NCBI RefSeq assembly: GCF_000766945.1
Contig: NZ_KN266207.1
Coordinates: 538,531-602,530 of the forward strand
DNA: 64,000 bases
Source of the DNA: Cellvibrio mixtus subsp. mixtus J3-8
GTDB lineage: Bacteria > Pseudomonadota > Gammaproteobacteria > Pseudomonadales > Cellvibrionaceae
Reading direction: 5' to 3'
Shown here: one piece after another, positions 60,899 to 64,000 of the stretch
Layout of the letters: every line of letters starts with the position of its first letter
Position numbering within the stretch: the first letter of the stretch is position 1
Made by a program: the position numbers and the translations under genes
The notes under the pieces: generated by a model
Told to the model about the DNA's origin: nothing
The model's input: the letters and a program-made list of their open reading frames with translations, nothing else
Database searches by the model: none

Positions 60899-61815
60899 AT
60901 GTGGTTTTTGATCGCCTGGAACTTCTTGCAGAAAAGATTCGCACTTGTGAAATAATTGATAGTTATCGTGTTTTCCATGGCCGTGGACAAGTGTTTCCAG
61001 GGCTGGAATTCGTCACTGTCGATTTTTTCCAGCCAGTAATTCTGCTCACATTATTTTCCGAGCCACCGCACGGTTGGCTGGCCGAGTTACTTATTGGATC
61101 GCGTGTTTTATTTGATGAAAAAAAGACCGCTTTGCTTGTGCAGCGTCGGTATATAGCCGGTGCACCAAGTGAAATTTTGTGGGGATCTTTGCCTGAGCAC
61201 TGTAGTGCGCGCCGCGGTAAGTTGGAGTTTTCCCTTCACCTCGCACAGCAGCAAAACAGTGGTTTTTTCCTTGATATGGAGCCAGGGCGGTCATGGGTAG
61301 AAAGAAATGCGCCTGGAAAACGTATTCTAAATTTATTTGCTTACACTTGTGCGTTTTCAGTTGTTGCAGTCGCTGCACAAGCAGAACTTGTAGTTAATGT
61401 AGATATGAGTAGCGCTGCATTAAACCTTGGTCGTAGCAACCATCAACGCAATGGCCTTGAGAAAACCCGCAGTGAATTTCTAGCCGAAAATATCCTTAAA
61501 TCCTGGGGGCGAATTAAAAAGCGTGGCCCTTTTGATCTGGTGATTATCGATCCGCCGTCTTACCAAAAAGGTAGTTTTATTGCAGAAAAGGATTATGCAA
61601 AAGTGATCCGTCGTTTGCTCGAATTAATGCCGGGCGGTGGATTAGTGCTTGCTTGTTTGAATGCACCGGAATTAAGCGAAGGTTTCTTAATGGAAGCATT
61701 CGAAGATAACTGCCCTGCAGCAAAATTTGTTGAGCGCTTGCAACCCCATAGTGATTTTCCCGATGTACATCCCGGGCAGCAGTTGAAGCTGCTCGTGTAT
61801 CGGTTGGATGCTTGA
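60895..61815 (+). CDS. SAM-dependent methyltransferase, RlmI/RlmK-like
   Basis: A 306-residue class I methyltransferase. The SAM region RILNLFAYTCAFSVVAVAAQ and the DPPSY motif (LVIIDPPSYQKGS) are those of RlmI/RlmK-type rRNA cytosine or guanine methyltransferases. GFFLDMEPGRSWV is the usual lead-in. The N-terminal PUA domain of RlmI is not seen. It is the third gene of the overlapping pdxB operon. Target unknown. Confidence 0.83.
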   Translation: MNVVFDRLELLAEKIRTCEIIDSYRVFHGRGQVFPGLEFVTVDFFQPVILLTLFSEPPHGWLAELLIGSRVLFDEKKTALLVQRRYIAGAPSEILWGSLPEHCSARRGKLEFSLHLAQQQNSGFFLDMEPGRSWVERNAPGKRILNLFAYTCAFSVVAVAAQAELVVNVDMSSAALNLGRSNHQRNGLEKTRSEFLAENILKSWGRIKKRGPFDLVIIDPPSYQKGSFIAEKDYAKVIRRLLELMPGGGLVLACLNAPELSEGFLMEAFEDNCPAAKFVERLQPHSDFPDVHPGQQLKLLVYRLDA

Positions 61816-61875
61816 TAGGGCGCGAGGTCTTTATTTCGAATAGTGACCGAAAATCAGGACTACACCTTATCGGTG

Positions 61876-61905
61876 AAAAAAAACCAGCTCTCAGCTGGTT
61901 TTTTT
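61876..61905. terminator. Bidirectional intrinsic terminator
   Basis: AAAACCAGCT pairs with AGCTGGTTTT around CTC, with A and T runs on both sides. It ends the pdxB operon and the converging alaA gene. Confidence 0.88.
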
Positions 61906-61932
61906 ATGTGACCTGGATGTGCATCAAAAAAA

Positions 61933-63147
61933 TTATTGCGAATAGCGTGACAGGAAATTACCGAAGCGTTGAATCGCTTTGGTCAGGTCATCTTCGCGCG
62001 GTAAAAACACAATGCGGAAGTGGTCGCGGTTTGGCCAGTTAAACGCAGTGCCTTGTACAAGCAATACTTTTTCTTGCAACAGGAAATCCAGAATCATTTG
62101 CTGGTCATCTTTAATTTTGTACATGTTCAAATCCAGTTTGGGGAACAAGTACAACGCACCTTTTGGTTTTACACAGGAAAGTCCCGGAATTTCCGCGATG
62201 GCTCTCAATGCGGTATCGCGTTGGTCGCGTAAACGGCCACCGGGAATAATTAATTCATTAATACTTTGATAGCCTCCAAGCGCCGTTTGTACGGCATACA
62301 TTGCCGGTACGTTAGCGCACAAGCGCATAGAGGAAAGCATTTCCAGGCCTTCGATATAACTGCGGGCGCGGTGTTTTGCTCCGCTGATAACCATCCAGCC
62401 CGAACGGAAACCCGCCAGTCGATAGGCTTTGGAAAGGCCATTAAAACTTACGCAGAGAACATCCTGTGCCAGGCGACCCATCGGGATAAATTCCGCATCG
62501 TCATAGAGGATTTTGCCGTAAATTTCGTCGGAAAAAATAATCAGGTTGTGGCGGCGCGCGAGCTCAACAATCGCCTCCAATAATTCTTTGCTGTAAACCG
62601 CACCGGTCGGATTGTTGGGGTTGATCACGACAATGCCGCGGGTTCTATCGGTAATTTTGCTCTCGATATCAGCAAGATCCGGGAACCAATCGGATTGTTC
62701 GTCGCACAAATAATGGCGGGCTTTACCTCCTGCCAGATTTACAGCGGCAGTCCAGAGCGGGTAATCCGGAGCGGGGACTAATACTTCGTCACCATTGTTC
62801 AGTAGCGCTTGCATGGCCATAACGATTAACTCGCTGGCACCATTACCCAGAATAATATCTTCGATTTCAACACCGGGAATATCAAGGCGCTGGCATTCGT
62901 GCATAATCGCTTTGCGTGCGGCAAACAGGCCTTTGGAGGCGGTATAACCTTCGGCGTTGGCGAGGTTATGGATGACGTCCTGGATGATTTCATCCGGCGC
63001 CGAGAAACCAAACGGGGCAGGGTTGCCAATATTCAGTTTCAGAATGCGGTTGCCTTCTTCTTCGAGGCGATTAGCGTGCTCCAGTACCGGGCCGCGAATG
63101 TCATAACAAACTCCGTTGAGTTTGTCGGATTTCTTAATTGGGTTCAT
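61933..63147 (-). CDS. alaA: Glutamate-pyruvate aminotransferase AlaA
   Basis: AlaA makes alanine from pyruvate and glutamate using PLP. The ATG at 63147 starts MNPIKKSDKLNGVCYDIRGP and gives 404 residues, against 405 in E. coli; a longer upstream frame is not conserved. LKLNIGNPAPFGFSAP, INPNNPTGAVYS, the PLP lysine in SFNGLSKAYRLAGFRSGW (Lys240) and the closing FRIVFLPREDDL are diagnostic. It is divergent from msrB, with 97 bases between. Confidence 0.95.
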   Translation of the reverse strand: MNPIKKSDKLNGVCYDIRGPVLEHANRLEEEGNRILKLNIGNPAPFGFSAPDEIIQDVIHNLANAEGYTASKGLFAARKAIMHECQRLDIPGVEIEDIILGNGASELIVMAMQALLNNGDEVLVPAPDYPLWTAAVNLAGGKARHYLCDEQSDWFPDLADIESKITDRTRGIVVINPNNPTGAVYSKELLEAIVELARRHNLIIFSDEIYGKILYDDAEFIPMGRLAQDVLCVSFNGLSKAYRLAGFRSGWMVISGAKHRARSYIEGLEMLSSMRLCANVPAMYAVQTALGGYQSINELIIPGGRLRDQRDTALRAIAEIPGLSCVKPKGALYLFPKLDLNMYKIKDDQQMILDFLLQEKVLLVQGTAFNWPNRDHFRIVFLPREDDLTKAIQRFGNFLSRYSQ

Positions 63148-63244
63148 TTGCAGTAAGATGCCTTGATTGCGGGTAATGCGTGAATGCGGTTGAAAAACAC
63201 ACGAATAATCGACCTTAACTAGTTGATCTGTCAAGGAAATCCTT

Positions 63245-63655
63245 ATGGCTGCCAACGAAAAATTTAATGATAACCACTGGCGCGAAACGCTAACTCCCGA
63301 GCAGTACCGGATTTGCCGGGAAAAAGGCACAGAACGGCCTTTTACAGGTGAATATTGGCAAGAATTCAACGCGGGTGATTACCGTTGCCGTTGCTGCGGC
63401 GAACTGCTGTTTGATGCGGATACCAAATTCGATGCCGGCTGTGGTTGGCCCAGCTTTTATGCTCCGGTAAATAAAGTGGCGATACGGGAGTTACTGGATA
63501 CCAGCCATGGAATGCATCGTACTGAAGTTGTATGCCGCAATTGTGACTGCCATTTAGGACATGTGTTTACCGATGGCCCTGCACCTACCGGGTTGCGCTA
63601 TTGCATCAATTCCGCCTCCATTCTTTTTGTACCTGACGAACAGGATAAAAAGTAA
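63245..63655 (+). CDS. msrB: Peptide-methionine (R)-S-oxide reductase MsrB
   Basis: MsrB repairs methionine-R-sulfoxide in proteins. The 136-residue sequence has two zinc-binding pairs (CRCC near residue 48 and CRNC near 95), the motif [32 protein letters not shown] and the catalytic Cys120 in it. The start has an upstream AAGGA-like site. Length fits. Confidence 0.95.
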   Translation: MAANEKFNDNHWRETLTPEQYRICREKGTERPFTGEYWQEFNAGDYRCRCCGELLFDADTKFDAGCGWPSFYAPVNKVAIRELLDTSHGMHRTEVVCRNCDCHLGHVFTDGPAPTGLRYCINSASILFVPDEQDKK

Positions 63656-63660
63656 TGGTC

Positions 63661-63679
63661 TCCCGGGGTCACCCCGGGA
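63661..63679. terminator. GC-rich hairpin after msrB
   Basis: TCCCGGGGT and ACCCCGGGA face each other around one base (63661-63679), a very stable stem six bases after the msrB stop codon. The next bases are not a T run, so termination is uncertain. Confidence 0.45.
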
Positions 63680-63684
63680 ATCTT

Positions 63685-63770
63685 AAGGTTTCATAGTCTT
63701 TGCACAATTGCATGGGCCGGTTTGCATTTGTTAACAAGTGTTAATTGCTGGCAGTGCACCATGAAACCTT
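63685..63770. repeat. Inverted repeat in the gap after msrB
   Basis: AAGGTTTCAT (63685-63694) and ATGAAACCTT (63761-63770) are perfect inverted copies 66 bases apart. They could close a long stem or mark a small mobile or structured element. Confidence 0.4.
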
Positions 63771-63883
63771 ATCCTTAATCATGTTGAATGCTGACTACTC
63801 GCTTTTTCAAGTGAATGTTCGCGTGCGCTACATCGTCTGATAATTAATTAACCAAGGCGATGCCCAGTTTCCAGGAGTGATTT

Positions 63884-64000
63884 ATGAAAAAGTCGCCGCG
63901 CTTTTTACAAAGCGGTATTGCCGGCCTGCTCAGTGCAGTATTGGCGGTGGGAGCTTATGCCCAGGCTCCGGCCGATAAACCGGTCGATGTGATTGTCCAA
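63884..64000 (+). CDS. N-terminal part of a secreted protein, cut by the window end
   Basis: The ATG at 63884 has AGGAG seven bases upstream. The 39 visible residues form a Sec signal peptide (MKKSPRFLQSGIAGLLSAVL, then cleavage near AYAQA) followed by PADKPVDVIVQ. Too short to assign; it could be a periplasmic or outer-membrane protein. Confidence 0.7.
   Translation, partial: MKKSPRFLQSGIAGLLSAVLAVGAYAQAPADKPVDVIVQ

Noticed and set aside
1-64000. CRISPR arrays, tRNA or rRNA genes, insertion sequences and prophage genes
   Set aside because: No regularly spaced repeats, no transposase or integrase frames, and no cloverleaf or rRNA-like sequence noticed by eye; a covariance-model search would be needed to exclude small RNAs.

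Overview
The window looks like a piece of chromosome from a Cellvibrio-like gammaproteobacterium (Cellvibrionaceae). This is an inference from content. There are secreted plant-polysaccharide proteins, including a CBM2 module behind a poly-serine linker and CE2- and CE12-type esterases. There is a complete MSHA-type type IV pilus locus, an imuA-imuB-dnaE2 SOS cassette, and gammaproteobacterial housekeeping genes (argS, pyrB, pdxB, mnmC, trmL, rlmM, alaA, msrB). Coding density is high. I found no CRISPR array, tRNA, rRNA, prophage or insertion sequence.

Layout. 1-5.2 kb: the 3' part of an acylating acetaldehyde dehydrogenase, a membrane protein, a 0.7 kb palindrome-rich non-coding stretch, a short GlpD-like dehydrogenase, pyrB and rimJ. 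5.2-10.7 kb: dnaE2, imuB and imuA on the minus strand, behind a perfect LexA box. 10.8-17.7 kb: a REC-GGDEF-REC regulator, a YchJ-type protein, two small envelope proteins, an acyltransferase, dinG and yqcC. 17.8-32.4 kb: an accessory, carbohydrate-oriented region. It holds a CE12-like lipoprotein esterase, a Gln-rich anchored protein, a di-heme cytochrome, an esterase-fold protein, a membrane-bound AraC regulator, a CE2 esterase, a GH5-like CBM2 protein and a glutaminyl cyclase. argS and a fatty-acid oxidation pair sit between them. 32.4-37.2 kb: a DUF502 protein, then a minus-strand run of trmL, a MioC-like flavodoxin, fldB, mnmC and a ComFB-like gene. 37.2-54.4 kb: the MSHA locus in order I, I2, J, K, L, M, N, E, G, F, A, C, D, O, P, Q. 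54.4-64 kb: housekeeping genes (gcvR-like, yheU, rlmM, tusA, pdxB, an ATP-NAD kinase-like gene, an rRNA-type methyltransferase, alaA, msrB) and the start of a secreted protein.

How the genes fit together. The MSHA block encodes a whole pilus machine: inner-membrane platform, secretin, ATPase, major and minor pilins, and a very large tip or adhesin candidate, MshQ, with two tandem PA14 domains. Three genes in the window point to c-di-GMP control: the GGDEF regulator, the N-terminal domain of MshE, and the ComFB-like protein. The carbohydrate region would act on acetylated hemicellulose or pectin. Two of its members, the GH5-like CBM2 protein and one esterase-fold protein, have lost their recognisable catalytic residues and may bind rather than cut.

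The most interesting signals are these two apparent pseudoenzymes, the PA14-bearing MshQ, the cluster of palindromes before the glpD-like gene, and the tightly overlapping operon of pdxB, the NAD-kinase-like gene and a methyltransferase. I did not find a clearly new multi-gene system. All family calls come from reading motifs by eye, without database searches.
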